DNA of 64,000 bases from Amaranthus tricolor (GCF_026212465.1 NC_080059.1:15433299-15497298), one strand, 5' to 3'; positions 49,171 through 60,907 are shown, counted from the stretch's first letter. A program made the numbers and translations. Notes: generated by a model not told the origin, from the sequence alone.

Positions 49171-49849
49171 TGGCACCACCCCCTCATGCAACAAGCAATC
49201 ATTTAATCCACCTTTCAAAGATCATCCGTAGTCAAACATTGTTTCACTCGAATCGGATATTTTAATTCTTAGTAGTTCGTGTTTTAGTTTACGTGTATTT
49301 GGGTCGGTCCTTTTATGTTTTCAGTGTTTATTTTAATTAAAAATAAAAAGGAAAAAATGTCATGTTATTTTAAGCATTTTAAAAGTCGTATGAAAGTATG
49401 GAAGTATAACTTCAAGAAGAAAACAAAGACGGAAATCAAGTCAAGGGCACAATAACAAGGAAGTTATTTCAGCAAGTTACGAGCCATTTTAGGCATGTGT
49501 AATGCATGCTCAAAGTCATTATCTTTAAAGTCCTTTTAGTCCATATTAGCTAGGTAGTTATTTCCTGTAAGCAATAATAAAAATCAGAAATTTTAGTTAG
49601 TTTTTTTAGGAAGTTATTTTCGGTTTTTATGCAAGTTACTAGAAGTTATTTTCGGTTTTATAAGTAATAAATCATGGGACGGAAGTTATGTGAGAAGTTA
49701 TTTACAGTTTGGACACATAGACGGCGGTTACCAAGAGGTTACAACATGCCAAAAGTGGTAAAGTTCATGGCCGGCCATTTAGCCACTGTTTCCTAGTCGA
49801 TTTTTTAGTAGTTTAATTTCGTTTTTGCTTTTCTTTATATATTGTTCAG
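49170..49849 (+). repeat. 3' LTR of gypsy element (shortened)
   Basis: It matches 46489-47110 with about 10-15% differences by eye. The end at TTGTTCA (49849) is inferred from where copia sequence resumes. Confidence 0.65.
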
Positions 49850-50543
49850 AATAAATGTTTTAAGTAAGGTAAAGAAGGATGACCCAAGCGTTAGTGCCAT
49901 GTCTAGAGTTGATGAGCAGAGGACCCACGAGTAAGCATAGCTTGACTTTGTTGAGTTGTCTCATCCACATAGTAAAAACTTTCCCGTTCCATACCCATCT
50001 AGTGATTTTCTTAGTCTAAGCATCCTGCACAATACAACTATCCAAAGTCAACAAAATAGTACAATTAAGTTCTTTAGTTAATTAACTATTAGATAACAAT
50101 TGATGGGATAGGCTAGGAATAAGAAGATAATTTTTTAAATGAATAGAAGAGGAAATAACAACTACTACGGCCCGATTAACACTAATACACTCCCCATTGG
50201 CTGTTTGAATATGAGTTCGATTTTTGGGACATGGAGACATAATGTCAAAAGGATCATAGGTCATGGTATCGGTTGCCTTGTAAACAAAAACCTACGGAGA
50301 GGAGTTTGGAGTGCAAACTAAACCTACGCTTAGTAAATAATACATGGGTTGTTGAGAGATTATGTGGGCTGGTTGAGGAATTATGTGGGTCGGTCACACA
50401 TTTGGTAAATCAGAATTCCAATTTTGAGCGATTATGTAGGCCGGTTGAGGGATTCGAATTCCTAAGGTTTTTTGTGTTTTTTTTTGTCTCATTAAAAAAA
50501 CATTTTTTTTTGTAAAAAGTTGGCTCATTTACAGGCACACTCA
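49850..50543 (-). pseudogene. Copia protease/pre-integrase and preceding repeats
   Basis: Reading from 50264: MTYDPFDIMSPCPKNRTHIQ, TANGECISV and LIPSLSHQLLS, the block after the protease active site, then a YVDETTQQ-like segment and LGHPSLPYLKHLF with frameshifts. 50270-50470 holds three degenerate 'gattatgtgggccggttga' repeats (plus reading) and 50470-50543 an A/T-run; these are not copia coding and may be an additional small insertion. Confidence 0.7.
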
Positions 50544-50552
50544 AATTTGATT
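50544..50552. repeat. Left target duplication of MULE
   Basis: AATTTGATT, repeated exactly at 60125-60133. Confidence 0.85.
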
Positions 50553-50579
50553 CAACATTTCTTAGTTGAGACAGTCTCT

Positions 50580-51178
50580 AAAAGAGACGTCCAACAATGG
50601 GCCGGCCCATTTTGATTTTAAAAAAAATGGAATAAAAATATAAAAGCGCGCGTTATAAGTAATATGAAAGTTACTTCTTTCAGTTTCCATGAGTTACATT
50701 CCTTGTGGCAGTTTCCAAAATCTTCATTTCAACTCATTACTTCCGCAGAAATCCTCCATTAACGTGCTTCTTCGTTTTCAACTCATCTATTTCGCAGAAA
50801 TCCTCCATTAACGTGCTTCTTTGTTGCTGTCTCATTCAATTGATTCATTGGTATATCATTTTTTCAAAGGTTTACTTAAAGGTTAGATTTTTCGAAACAT
50901 TCGTTTTAAAGGTTCAATTTTTTGATTGTGCATCAGTTTTGTTTCATTAAATTTCTTTTCTGCATTAGCTTTGTATTTGATCTTCAGTTTACATTATTTG
51001 GAATTTAGTTTCTTTAAAAGCCGTTCAGTTTTGTTTCATTGTTGTAAGTTTAGAGTTATGTATGATGATTGTTAGAGGTATATTTGTTGATGTTTGACAT
51101 TGCCTTTGGCATTATATTTGTTGATTTTTCATTTTTTTTGACATGTAGTTGTTTGATTTTCGTTTTAGGGTTTTAGAA
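50580..51178 (+). promoter_or_regulatory. MULE left end and peptidase-gene promoter
   Basis: It contains the palindrome GGGCCGGCCC near 50600 and a back-to-back duplication of about 49 bp (50727-50776 and 50776-50824; core 'cgcagaaatcctccattaac'). These may be promoter elements of the peptidase gene. No TATA assignment is made. The open frame at 50705-50950 spans the repeats and has no known domain. Confidence 0.5.
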
Positions 51179-54100
51179 ATGGATAACATAAACAAAAATG
51201 ATGTCTTGTCAACTGTATTTGCAAAGAAGAACAAGAAAGTTTCATCTAAAGATTACAATGTCAAGTCCAAACAGCCAGAAGTTGTTGATAAGGCACCCAA
51301 ACAAAGGGCTCCCAGACTACAGACTTCTTTGGTAAAATTAGAGACAAATAAAGGAATGTAAGTTCATAGTTTTGACTTAATTTGGAATTATTACATGTCG
51401 TATTTAGAATTATTGATTCGGTGGTTTGGGATTACATGTTTTGGGTTTGTTAAACTTTATGTAGATTGATCTATAATATAATTGGATTCATAACATTATG
51501 TATTTGGATTTAATGTGGTCTGTTTTTGATGTTATAAATGTTACGTATTTGTGATGTACTTGGAATTTATTCTCATTTATTTGTAAAATAGGATGTAACG
51601 TATTTGGTGTCATAGTTTCATTGTCTGGATATATGATGTTATATTTTTTGCACTATAGTTTCATTGTTTGGATTCATACTATTACATTTTTGGCATTATA
51701 GTTTCAATTTTCGGAGTTATAATGTTTGGGATTTTTGTGTCATTTATGTAGACTTATAGTGTTATGTATTATGAGCTATAGTGTTATGTAGTATATTTTA
51801 TATATGATTTTTCTTTTGTGTGATAATAATGTTATCATTTCATGTGTTTGAATTTATAGTATTTTGTAGTTTGATATATAGTAGTTTGGTTTTGGAGATT
51901 TACATTTTCAACAATATTTATTTCTTATTTGTTTGATGTACTTGAAATTATAAAATTGTGTATATAATAGGTTTGTTTTTTTTTTCTGTGCAGCGTTGAT
52001 AAAAACATATATACGAATTGTAAATCCCAAATATTTCTTATGAATGGGAAGCAGCAAGTGAAACTAACTGTAAGACAGGTACAAGATGTAAATGAAATTG
52101 GGTTTGGGGGATTACTTAAGATGAAGGCTTTTAGGTTCCCACCAAGCATTATTCCATTCTTGGTTGCCCATTTTGACGCTGTTAACCGGATACAACGTTT
52201 GCCCAACCAACCCAATTATAACATCACATTCGATGATGTTTTCGACATGTTTGGCCTCCCGCGGAATTCCAACAAGTAATTAATAAACTGTTCGAAGAGA
52301 TCCGAGAACGAGGTTGATATTTGGTTGGAAAAGCTTGGATTTAATAAGCCTGATTCGGTGACTTCAAAGGAGATCCTTTGTTTATTCTCCAAGTTCCCCG
52401 AGGGTGGGGATGTTTTCAAAAATCTTTTTGTTTTTTATTCATTGTCGATTCTTTTGGCCCCTTTTTTTGATTTTAAGCTCAAGAAATCAGTATATCCCTG
52501 TATTGCTGATGCATCAGCAATAAAGACGTTTGATTGGTGTACATATGTTCTAGAAAATTTGTGCGTAGCTGTAGAGAGATCAGCCAAGTTTGTTAATGGC
52601 TGTGTGTTGATTTTGTTTGCTTGCTATTGTTATCTGTTCCCCCATCAAGGGAAACCTTACCCTATTTCGCTCCCTTGATCAAACATTTGTCTGAGGAACG
52701 TATCAAACATAGGTTTTATCTAGAAAGAGTGAAAGGGTTTGGGAGAGGGATAATTGTTCTCCATGGATTTTCCATCTCCAGTCAATATATTGACTGGTGT
52801 AGAAAAGGCGCTGATCATGATGAAGAAGATACGTACGAGGTTGATAGAGTAGAACCTGCCGATCAACCCACTATTTTGGGTGATGATCCAGCCCTACAAG
52901 ATGATGGACTTATGAAGGAGGTACAAGATAGATCGTTTACATGTTGTTTGATGAAAGATGGCCATCAGACATGGAACTGGCCGCCAAAGGATTAAATGTA
53001 AGTAAAATATTTTCTATTTGGGGTCATAACACATTATATTTGGGATTTTAATATACTGTATTTTGCTTTATAATATATTATATTTGGTTATTTGAATTAT
53101 TCATATATAGTCATAAATATAAAATTAGAATCGTAATATAATAGATTTGGGGTCATAATATAATTGATTTAGGATTATAACATAATATATTGGTAATATG
53201 ACATCATACTTTTGAGTTAAAACATGATTTATATGGTATTTGTATACCCTTCATTTTTTTGTTTAATCATACAGGATTTGGAGATGGCTTAAGTTGTGTT
53301 CAAAAGAGACCTTGAAGTTGTTACGCACTCGTACTGTCAACGAGTGGCTGGATACAACTTGCGGCTTGGGAGACGTGACAAAGAAGTTGTCTCTGGGAAT
53401 GAAATTTTGAGCCAGAATCAACAAATATGGGAGAACAATGACTGGTTAGCGTCAATTGACGAATTTTTTAGGATGTTGATTAATAAGAATCATCATTCTG
53501 TAAGCATCCTGCCAACAAACGTGCAACCTGTTGCACCGTCGGCATCCGCCAATGTTGATTTGAATCCCCCGCCATCTACTCCGATCAACATCACAATGCT
53601 TCCAACTATTGAGACACCAATTCCTACAACATTAAAGGAGTTGCGTAATCTTAGCTTGGGCAAGGTGGACCCCAACTTTCTACCAGCGTCTAAATTCGTC
53701 ACAACCAACATAAAATATTTGAAGGGGATGAAGGAGTTGGAGCTAAAAGTGTTGGACTATCCCATGCTGAAAGAGACGATGGATGGACTGTACGATACCG
53801 TTTGAATTCCAAACCTTTATTAATAAATCAATTTCGTAACATTGTCATGTAGTCATATCAATTACTCACACAGGGAGATTTTGTGTACGTACCAAAAACT
53901 AATTTTCTTGGATCGGAGGGATACACAGAGCATGTTTAACCAAACTAAAATTGCAACTACTGTTCTTGATTGCTGGGCTATGTATTTGAATGCACTTGAG
54001 AAAAATCAAGTAGCTGCAAACCCCTCCAAGCGGGTCCATTTGTTTGGCACATCCCATTGTGTAAGTCGATTAATTATTTTGTTATTGATGATTATAAAAT

Positions 54101-55469
54101 TAGATGTTGGCATATCCAAATTAATAATTATTTTGTTTATATGGTTTTAGTTCTGGCTCTCCAACTTCATACACCATAGCAATCCAAAAACCACACAGGA
54201 TGACAAGAAAACACAAGTTATAGGTGGTTGGACAAAATGGGTAGACTTGCTCCCCGGTAGACTTCAAGAAATGCAACATGGTATGTATGTAGCGATTAAA
54301 TTTATATTTGGATATACAACATATTGTATTTGGGTGTATAATATAATACAATTGGAATTATAAGAATCAGTGATTACACTTGGATTTATCTTATTTCAAA
54401 TCTGAAAATATATTACAGAATATTTTATAAAATAGTGTAATAGTTTTGTATGTATAATGGACTAGTTTTGGATTTATACTAGAGTAGAAATGGATTTTTA
54501 AGTATATTAGAATTGAATTTTGTAAAATAGTATATTAGATTTGAGGATCTGGCAAGATATATTTTTATTTATGACAATCTCCAATTTGGAAACTAACATA
54601 TTATATTTGGTAATATGGTATTGACTATTAAATTCTGTTTCACAGTTTTTCATACCATATCAGAGGCAAGGACACTACATGCTTGTTGTAGTGGATTTGA
54701 TTAACAAGGCTATTTGTTACTTCGATAATGTTGAGCATCCAGATTTGGAACATGCTGAATTTGTTGCTGGTGGAGTGGTAAGAATACATTTTTTTTTGAT
54801 TGTATACTTTGTAAGGGGATATTAGTTGATAATATACATTTTATTTTACTTGTATTGCAGCGTGAAGTATTCACTAATTTTTCTGACGTAATGGGCCATG
54901 ACGAAGCAGCCGAATGTGTTACTTTTCCTATAAGGGACATTAAATTCCCATGGACTGTGAACAATGATAGCCTCGACTGTGGAATCTACATGGCTTATTT
55001 CATGGAGCAATATCAGGGGATTCCAAATATTGATCCACTGCACGAGGTTAGTCTTCATTGATATGACATAATATAGTATGATTTATAATATGTAATATAT
55101 ATTATATATGATTATATCATTATGTGTTTGGATTCAATATTAAGATTTATTTTTGTTGTGTATTAGCTTGGAGACATGAGGCTTTATAGAGCATCAATAA
55201 TAACGAGGGTTCTGTTAAGCGATCTGGATCAAGATCGGGACAAATTGGTGACATTAGCAAATAAGTTTGCAGATGACAAGCTAAGAAGAATGGCCGCAAT
55301 AATTGCCCGAAGGTCTACAAATGAGGTGGATGCTAACAAGAGGAAAAGAGAGCCCAAGACAGCCCCCAAAAAAGCTGCACCAAAAAAAGCTAATCCGAAG
55401 AAAGTTCCACCAAAGAAAGAAAGTGTGCCTAAAAAAATGTGCCTAAAAAGAAGTTTAAGTAATTTTTAA
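51179..55469 (+). pseudogene. ULP1-type (C48) cysteine peptidase gene of MULE
   Basis: ULP peptidases remove SUMO from proteins; the transposon copies have unknown targets. Exon 1 (51179-51358, MDNINKNDVLSTVFAKKNKK) joins in phase across GTAAGT...GTGCAG to exon 2 at 51994 (VDKNIYTNCKSQIF to FDMFGLPRNSNK). Frameshifts occur near 52275 and 52620, then 52700-52995 has an acidic linker. Another exon spans about 53280-53805. The catalytic exons follow: 53870-54059 (with a frameshift near 53930), 54151-54281, 54646-54777 with His in RQGHYMLVVVDL (54673) and Asp in CYFDN (54724), 54863-55046 with Cys in NDSLDCGIYMAYFME (54978), and 55170-55469 with a Lys/Pro-rich tail (PKKA-type repeats, likely nuclear or nucleic-acid binding). 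The oxyanion Gln expected six residues before Cys is Asn. The catalytic half is far better kept than the N-terminal half. Confidence 0.85.
51360..51990 (+). repeat. Intron 1 built of degenerate TTTGGNNTTATA repeats
   Basis: The intron is largely 20-30 bp units of the form 'ttatagt-t-at-ttggattta'. Similar units fill 53000-53270, 54290-54640, 55050-55165 and the 3' side 55480-56340. Confidence 0.75.
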
Positions 55470-55479
55470 TGCCAAAAAT

Positions 55480-56350
55480 ATTATTTTCTAACTTTTAATG
55501 ATGAAACAATAGATTTTGATGAAACTTTATTTTTTGTATAACATTATAACCTTTGGTGTTATAATGTAATCTAAGTTAACCTAGTTGTTGGATGTAACAT
55601 CATTTTTGGTATTAACATTAACATTATAATGTAATTGATGTTGAAATGTAGCATATAATATGTCGTTATAATTCAACTTGTTTAAAATTGCTATGTTAAT
55701 ATATTATAAGGCCAAATATATATGATTATATCAGCACATATACTATGTTATATATTAAAATATTTATTATCATAAACACTGTAATATTACATCACAAGAC
55801 AAATATAAATTAAAATATCAAATATTTGCTGTAATCATATATGATTCCAAATATGTATTTTCCTTTACTTGGTGTTATAATATAGTACATTTGAAGTTGT
55901 AATATTTAATAATTGGGTTTATAATATATTACTTTTGAAGTTGTATCTTAGAATATATTTGTGTTAAAACATTAAACATTTGGGGTTTTAACAGAATATA
56001 TTTGAGTTTATAACATAATATATTTGGATTTATAATTCAATATATTTGGAAGTAAATTTTAATATATTTGAGATTTTGTAACATAATATATAGCATTTGG
56101 AATTGTAATATATAACAGTTGGGTTTATATTATATTACATTTGAAGTTGTAATGTATAATATTTGAGTTGTTTACCATGATATATTTTCCTTTACTTCAT
56201 AGTTTATTGGAACATAATGTTACACCATTCGAGTTGTAAAATAATATATTTGGAATCATATATGATGAACCATTCTTTCATAATACATAAAATTGAGATT
56301 ATATATTTTATGTTGGTTAATTACACTAGTTATAAATGAATAACAATTGA
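55480..56350. repeat. AATATATTTGG repeats between convergent genes
   Basis: About 20-25 loose copies of 'ataatatatttgg-(g/a)tt-taa' occupy the spacer between the peptidase and transposase 3' ends, mostly reading in the peptidase gene's sense direction. No gene is present. Confidence 0.75.
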
Positions 56351-56357
56351 ATGTACC

Positions 56358-59300
56358 CTATATTAATTTTTTTGGGGGTTGTACAACCAAACTCCTTATT
56401 CGTCGTGTTCTTTTTCTTCTCAAAATGACCCTTGATTCTCTTTTGCGTCCCTTAGTTACTGATTTATCTAGGTCTAACACCATGAATCTAGTTTTAGAGA
56501 CGTTTGATTGTGATGTGTTTTCTTGGATTGATTCTTCTTGCAACCTTTGAACTTCTTCGTATGCTTTGTGACAAAAATCCTCAACCACCCTTTGAGCATC
56601 GTTGTTTTGTTGTGCTTTAAAAACCGAATTGTACATCTTACGCCCCATGTTATGCCTCCACTGCAATGCCAACAACCTCTGGTTCCTATCGTTGTCTTTG
56701 CTATGAGGGACTTGGTTGTAGAACATCTTCTCCCATACATCCTTTTTAGCACATTTTGTCCATCGAGGTAAGATGTATTTTTCTGGGATCTTTGATATTG
56801 AATGATTATGAAGTATGCACAAACAATGACAACACAACCAACCACAAGCCTCAAAGTTTTTACATGTGCGCTTAACATTAACATTTCCTTGATGGTTCAT
56901 ATAAACAACAGTGCGCTTTCTTTCATATCTTCTATCCACACCCTACAAAATGTAATTCACGTTTATAATATAAAGTAAAATATGTTACGGTAACAAATAT
57001 AATATATTATTTCACAAATATAATATATTATAACACAAATTAATATTCAATTTAATACAAAATATAATGTATTATAACACCAAAACTATTATTTCATAAT
57101 ACCAAATATAATATATTATAATACCCCAATAAATGAACATTATACCAAGTTTTAACTTAGTTGTATGCTTTCAATCCATTATCTTGTGTAACTTCAGTAA
57201 CATAACAAGATATAGCTATTTTGAACTCTTCTTCGAAATCTCTAAATAGAGATGCAGTGTAAATCTTAGCAGTATGTTTGAGCAAACCAACAATACATAG
57301 ACTAGAAGATGGTGTTGTCCTTGAATAGTGGAATTCTGCTTCGATCTCTCTTTTTCTCGATTGCTCAACTGTCGTTTGGAAAATTTTATAAAATTGTGTC
57401 AAAGTTGTTGTTTTTGTTGCTTCAAATCGGATGGCACTATTTGTTGATTCACTCCTTTGAGAGGATAGAATCCCGGCTGAGAAGAAATCTTTACTTAATC
57501 CTGTACACCATTTGTGTCGTATTTTGTGTAATCGATCAAACCACTTGTAGAATTCTTCATTGTCTTTCATGTTGTACATTGTGACTATATTATCCCAGCA
57601 CTCGTTAAATTCATCCTCACTGTTGCATCCCATCAAGCATTTATGAAAAGCTTCCTTGAATCTAGCATTTGCCTTTAAAGTTCCAAATCTTGACGCTGCA
57701 TTTTTTAATATGTGGCACAAGCATAATCTATGCTTGCATTTGGAAATACCTGCATATTATAATACCAAATATGATATCGTATAACTATATATAACCCTAA
57801 ATATAATATACAAAATGGCTTATTATATATCCCCAAATATAATACTCTATATAACCCTAAAAATAATATAACATAATACCAAATATAATATAACATAATG
57901 CCAAATTTTTGTTACCTTTTCAATTGCTTTTGACATCACAAAGTTTTGATTAGTGAAGATCGAAATTGGAGATTTTTATTCATGACCTTCTTAAACTGTC
58001 GTAGACCTTATTCAAATGATTCCACCTTTTCTTCTGTGATAAATGAACACCTGAACATAACAGTTCTCTAGTGATTATTTATCCCCACTAGTGGTCCACA
58101 TATGAGATTATATCAATTAGTATTATAGGTTGTATCAAATATGACCACGTCTCCATAAATCTGGTAGTCTTCTCTCATCATACTGTCACTCCAGAATAAA
58201 GCTATAAGTTGACCTTGATCATTCAATCTTACGCGATAGTAAAAATCAGGATCTTTTTTCGATTCCTCAATTAACTTGTCAATTATCGTTTGAGCATCAC
58301 CCTCTTCTATTGCTTTCATCCTCAATCTGCAAATGAAAAAAAAAATAATACCAAAATTAGTTTTGGTATAAAGCCAAATTCTGGCACATATAATATCAAT
58401 TATATATTATTTAACAACTAAACACAATTACATCAAACAAAATGATTCAGTTTTTAATTCCGAATATAATAATTATAAAACCAAATATAATATTATCATA
58501 AGCCCAAATATATATTACATAATGCCATTTTGGGTGTTACCCATTGACATAGTTGATATGATCAGTTAGTGTATGCCCCACAAACTCGTCACCCCCTGCA
58601 TCTTGAGACAAATATCTATAAGCAGTGGTCGGTCTTATGCTTGCTTCTTCAAATGAATGAATTGTATCAGTCTTCTCTGCAATTGATACATGCCTTTCGG
58701 ATCGATGTAGGTGCTGCCATTCAGCCCTTGTCAGCTCATGTGTGTGCAAAAAGATGTGTTGTTTAATATAGTACAACCCACTGTCAGTGTCCCATTTTAT
58801 TCGTATCCTTGCCTTACATTCATATCTTATTCTTAGTGTGAGTTTCATCTTTTTGGGCTTGCTAGGATGCTCTTGTTGTTTGGTAGAAGGTTCTACATGA
58901 GCATACCAAGTACTTCTCTAAAACAACATTTTTCCTTGTTCTTTGGGTCCATTTTTTATACTAAAACCGATTACTCTTGCATGCGAAAGGTACAACTGTT
59001 CCAGCTTTTCTAATCTTGGAGCTGCAATTCCTTCGAGAGAGACCCAAATATATCGACCTTCGAAAGGTTAGTTTGACATCTTATTGCACTCGACTTTGAA
59101 TCAGCAATCTCTAAGTTTTCATTTTGTTCACCTGTACAAAATTCAAAATATTATATATTGTGTTAAAAATCATATATTAATATATTACAAGGCCAAATAT
59201 ATATGACTATATCATCAAATATATTATATTATATGGAGTATAAAATTATTTATTATTAAAAACCCTGTAATATTACGTCACCAGGCCAAATAAAAATTAA

Positions 59301-59678
59301 ATTATCAAATATATACTATCATAATTCCGAATATATATAATTATATAACCAAATATATTATATTATATTACTATATATGATATCTTATATACACAAAAAT
59401 TTATTGTAAAAGTCCCAAACACATTATGCAATAACATCAAATGTATTATATTATAACCCCAATTATATAACGATATAAAACCAAAGACATTATATAAACA
59501 CATCAAATATATAACATTATTAGTAGAAATATTATACATTATAACACCAAAAAGGTTTCATTATAACAACAATTATAATACAATATATTGTCTTTTTATT
59601 ACCTTGATATAAGCATATAGCATTACTATTCCCTTCACATACTCTATTATCGTCTCCAACTGTACCTATCTCCTCCAT
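56358..59678 (-). pseudogene. MULE transposase (MuDR/FAR1 family), broken
   Basis: The likely start is at 59678 (MEEIGTVGDDNRV). An N-terminal FAR1-like DNA-binding part follows at 58848-58540 (LRIRYECKARIRIKW to THELTRAEW). Catalytic core: the first Asp lies in VVIFDTTYNTN (near 58120), followed by a stop and another stop within 20 codons. Frame 57720-57157 has SQRSESTNSAIRFEATKTT, the conserved block after the third catalytic residue. Frame 56939-56358 has the SWIM zinc finger (CKNFEACGWLCCH), where the usual first Cys is Arg, then a basic tail (RRKRTRRIRS). Splice-like sites flank introns at about 58326-58535, 57749-57920 and 56945-57155. The in-frame stops imply no active enzyme. Confidence 0.82.
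56945..59610. repeat. Transposase introns with CCAAATATAATAT repeats
   Basis: Introns at 56950-57150, 57750-57910, 58330-58530 and 59130-59600 consist mainly of 'accaaatataatatatta' units on the plus strand, i.e. TTTGG-type units in the transposase sense strand. Confidence 0.75.
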
Positions 59679-60124
59679 TGATGAAGCTTAAAAAAAAATT
59701 TAATTACTAGTTTACATTTACATTCTGAATCATTAAATACCATGATTTTCTTAACAATTACATAACTTTCATGACGTTTTCATAGTTTTGCAAGTGAGTA
59801 TTATCCGCATTAGAGCAATTCTTATATGTAGATTCGAATTCATACATCATTTCTTCCATTGTTAGACAATAATTAAGGTCGAAGAGGTGTGTATAATCCA
59901 TTGTTGGGTGAAAGAGATGAAGAAACGCATGCAAGCAGTTACTCAGAAAATTTCTGTGTAAAAGAAATCAGTTTTTCTTACAAAAAAGGCGTGGCTCTGC
60001 TTCCAAAATAAAGTTTTTTTTTCTTTTTTTAATTAATTTATCATTTGAAGGGATTTGGGCTAGGCTGGAAAAGAGCGTCTCTAGAAGAGACGGTTCTAGA
60101 GACGGTCTGTCAAGAGAGGGGCTG

Positions 60125-60133
60125 AATTTGATT
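60125..60133. repeat. Right target duplication of MULE
   Basis: AATTTGATT, exact copy of 50544-50552. Confidence 0.85.
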
Positions 60134-60590
60134 TGTTTATTGAATTTGCTTTCTCTCTCTCGTCTTGCTCTTTTGCTTTTGCCCCTGCCACTATTTGTTC
60201 TTAAGCATGACATCGTTCTTACCAACTGCGATGTCTCCTTGTCGGAGATAAATGCAGCGGCGAGAAATATTTTGCCGTCGATTTGGTTCACCGGACCCCT
60301 GATGGCGATATTACATCTCTATAATGCTCCCCGCCAAATTTGCTGGAGTGAGGTTTTTCCGACTGGTATTTTTAGAAAACGGTATGCCATACGGTTCAGT
60401 TGTTTTTCGTCGTTATTTAGATATAAAAAAAATTCGCTATGTGGTCGGAATCTGTCGATCCATTTACTGGTGTGATAATGGTTTTTTTTTCAAAACTCTT
60501 CATTTTCTCCATTATAGGTTAAAAAAGGTACATAATGAGAACCGAGATGGACGTCGGATCCCAAATTTGAACCTTACGGCTTTAATACCA
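60134..60590 (-). other. Copia leader and possible gag start
   Basis: It lies between the copia primer site and the MULE insertion. No gag motif can be defended; open frames on both strands overlap. The position alone identifies it. The primer site TGGTATTAAAGCC reads on the minus strand at 60590-60578. Confidence 0.5.
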
Positions 60591-60758
60591 TGAAGAAAAT
60601 AATAATGTGGAAATTAGGTTAGATTAGTGAATATTGATTTTGTATTAAATATAAAATGCATACATAAGCCCTATTTATACAATGTTAAGGAGACTAATTA
60701 TGGAAATAAAAATAATTACAAATTATAGGCAATAACAAAATATTCTTACTTTCCTACA
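60591..60758 (-). repeat. Copia 5' LTR
   Basis: 168 bp on the minus strand, TGTAGGAAAG...TTCTTCA, followed directly by the primer site. It matches the 3' LTR at 43822-43998 (roughly 80-85% by eye). Confidence 0.75.
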
Positions 60759-60907
60759 GACTTCGCATGAGAAGCGTGAATGGTGAAGTGTCTTATTTAC
60801 CTAGGAGGAGGGGGATTTACAAGATCTTTTGACATGTATTGCGGAATATAGACCTTGCTCTTTTAGAAGAGATTTTATGTTATGGCGCTGGTCTAATTAT
60901 GTCTGTT
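60759..60907. other. Spacer, possibly part of an unknown decayed gene
   Basis: It contains 'PRRRGIYKIF'-like and 'LLEEILCYGAGLIMS'-like codons on the plus strand but no family I recognise. Confidence 0.3.

Larger units (their letters stand above)
46487..49849 (+). mobile_element. Gypsy element with pol deleted
   Basis: Direct repeats at about 46489-47110 and 49176-49795 are LTRs starting near 'cctcatgcaacaagc'. The 5' LTR runs to about 47427; the 3' LTR looks shortened or diverged after 49795. Between them are a primer site, gag and protease, but no RT, RNase H or integrase. The element interrupts copia between the pre-integrase and integrase regions. Confidence 0.8.
50553..60124. mobile_element. 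MULE with ULP1-like peptidase gene and transposase
   Basis: A 9.6-kb element bounded by an exact 9-bp duplication, AATTTGATT, the length expected for Mutator-like elements. The ends are imperfect inverted repeats: CAACATTTCTTAGTTGAGAC on the left and CAGCCCCTCTCTTGACAGAC on the right (reversed), both followed by GTCTCT...AGAGACG. It carries a ULP1-type cysteine peptidase gene (plus) and a FAR1/MuDR-type transposase gene (minus), tail to tail. ULP-carrying MULEs (Kaonashi type) are known in plants. Both genes have frame disruptions. It lies inside a copia element. Confidence 0.88.
43822..60758 (-). mobile_element. Copia element split by two nested insertions
   Basis: Minus-strand copia with 5' LTR at 60758-60591 and 3' LTR at 43998-43822. 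Its own sequence lies at 60590-60134, 50543-49850 and 46486-43999, about 3.7 kb in total. The rest is a gypsy element (46487-49849) and a MULE (50553-60124). Part order across the gaps (leader/gag, protease, integrase, RT, RNase H) shows one ancestral element. Flanking 5-mers of the LTRs (AAGTC and GACTT) are inverted rather than direct copies, so a target duplication is not confirmed. Confidence 0.75.

Noticed and set aside
60128..60593. Overlapping plus-strand frames next to the MULE end
   Set aside because: They lie antisense to the copia leader and include LTR-proximal sequence; no motif.
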